Shown: piece after piece, positions 63,681-64,000 of the stretch | How the letters are laid out: every line of letters starts with the position of its first letter | Numbering within the stretch: position 1 is the first letter of the stretch | Assembly (NCBI GenBank): GCA_963565915.1 | Contig: OY751496.1 | Location: forward strand, 2,604,001-2,668,000 | DNA from: Entoloma clypeatum | Lineage: Eukaryota > Basidiomycota > Agaricomycetes > Agaricales > Entolomataceae | DNA: 64,000 nt | Direction: 5' to 3' | Program-made: the position numbers and the translations under genes | Notes under the pieces: model-generated | The model's database searches: none | Told to the model about the DNA's origin: nothing | Seen by the model: only the letters and a program-made list of their open reading frames with translations

Positions 63681-64000
63681 AGACGTCCCAGAGCCGCATC
63701 ATCACGTCGTACTCGAAGCAACAGATCTATGCCCACTTTACAACCACCGAACAACAGACCAAGTACGGTCGTTGGGCACGAAACGAGAGACTTGACCCCT
63801 TCTCACAACCGACAGACACGCAGGAACAGAGATTCCTTAGAGATCTACAAAGGAAATACCCCGAACGTTTTGCCACCGATTCCGCCGACGAGTCCCCTGA
63901 CGAATTTGCTTTTGACTCCGCGCAGTCAGATATCGAACAGACGCCTAGAACAGGGACTCATTTTCAACCCTTACCTGTATCCCGAACCCCATCTTCATCC
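63668..64000 (+). CDS. Gag of family G element, N-terminal part (partial)
   Basis: Reads IETSQSRIITSYSKQQIYAH, EQRFLRDLQRKYPERFATDS, then a Pro/Ser-rich stretch to the window end. The same sequence is seen at 2-552 in the left copy, where it leads into the Gag core. Confidence 0.55.

Larger units (their letters stand above)
62860..64000 (+). mobile_element. Gypsy-type element G2 (family G), right-edge copy
   Basis: LTR TGTTATGG...GCATAACA at 62860-63248, then a primer site, a leader ORF and Gag running out of the window. A TATATAAA box (63131-63138) lies 34 bases before AGATTTAGCAA (63165-63175), whose complement TTGCTAAATCT is at 63251-63261, two bases after the LTR. Inverted relative to the left-edge copy at 1-1133. 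Confidence 0.82.

Noticed and set aside
1..64000. Large inverted duplication linking the two window edges
   Set aside because: The similarity is confined to the family-G transposon; neighbouring sequences differ.

Overview
The window looks like a gene-poor, transposon-dense piece of a mushroom-forming basidiomycete (Agaricomycetes-type) genome. The pointers are spliced genes with introns of about 50-60 bases, chromodomain Ty3/Gypsy and Ty1/Copia LTR elements, a DIRS-type tyrosine-recombinase retroelement, a secreted Kex2-type repeat protein, a beta-trefoil lectin and an RNase P p30 gene. No species call is possible from sequence alone.

Layout. 1-1133: a partial Gypsy element (family G, minus strand). 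1165-28100: one host-like minus-strand gene split by a nested pile of LTR elements. Gypsy A (1785-27041) hit the gene. Chromovirus C (5495-17334) and the gag-only element E (18356-26457) both sit in A's gag. Copia D (8459-14206) sits in C's reverse transcriptase. Every insertion has a matching target-site duplication. 28381-30259 and 42668-43135: halves of a DIRS-type RNase H/tyrosine recombinase element, split by the pol-less LTR element L (30260-42667), which itself contains the nearly intact Gypsy B (30745-37800). 43520-53000 is the only genic island: a ricin-B-like lectin, a three-repeat secreted protein with a decayed neighbour, RNase P/MRP subunit p30, and an MFS drug:H+ antiporter. 53972-59882: an apparently intact Copia, H, with identical LTRs, inserted in an exon-like ORF. 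60440-60985: a truncated MFS gene cut by a second D-family Copia (60986-62859), which is abutted by a second family-G element running off the right edge.

The most interesting system is in Gypsy A/B. Between pol and the 3' LTR the element carries an antisense, spliced gene (36222-37159 in B; 2411-3119 in A). It encodes a coiled-coil protein with a Cys6 array spaced like a fungal Zn2Cys6 DNA-binding cluster. The intron lies at the same codon position in both copies. The element is packed with TCCGA (CGG-triplet) motifs in one orientation, 18 in one 475-bp LTR. This suggests, as inference, an element-encoded factor that recognises its own repeats, in the manner of plant VANC anti-silencing proteins.

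Replication signals also stand out. Three unrelated Gypsy families (A/B, C, G) each have a primer site 2 nt after the LTR that is complementary (10-12 nt) to a stretch about 30 nt downstream of a TATA-like box inside the LTR. This is the geometry of Tf1-type self-priming. The Copia-type elements D and H, and L, instead carry a site complementary to the anticodon stem-loop of initiator tRNA-Met. B and A share an A_AAA_AAA slippery heptamer at the gag end, consistent with -1 frameshifting into pol. Most broken frames in the older elements are in-frame TGA codons, and four LTR differences in B are all at CpG sites, suggesting decay by cytosine methylation.
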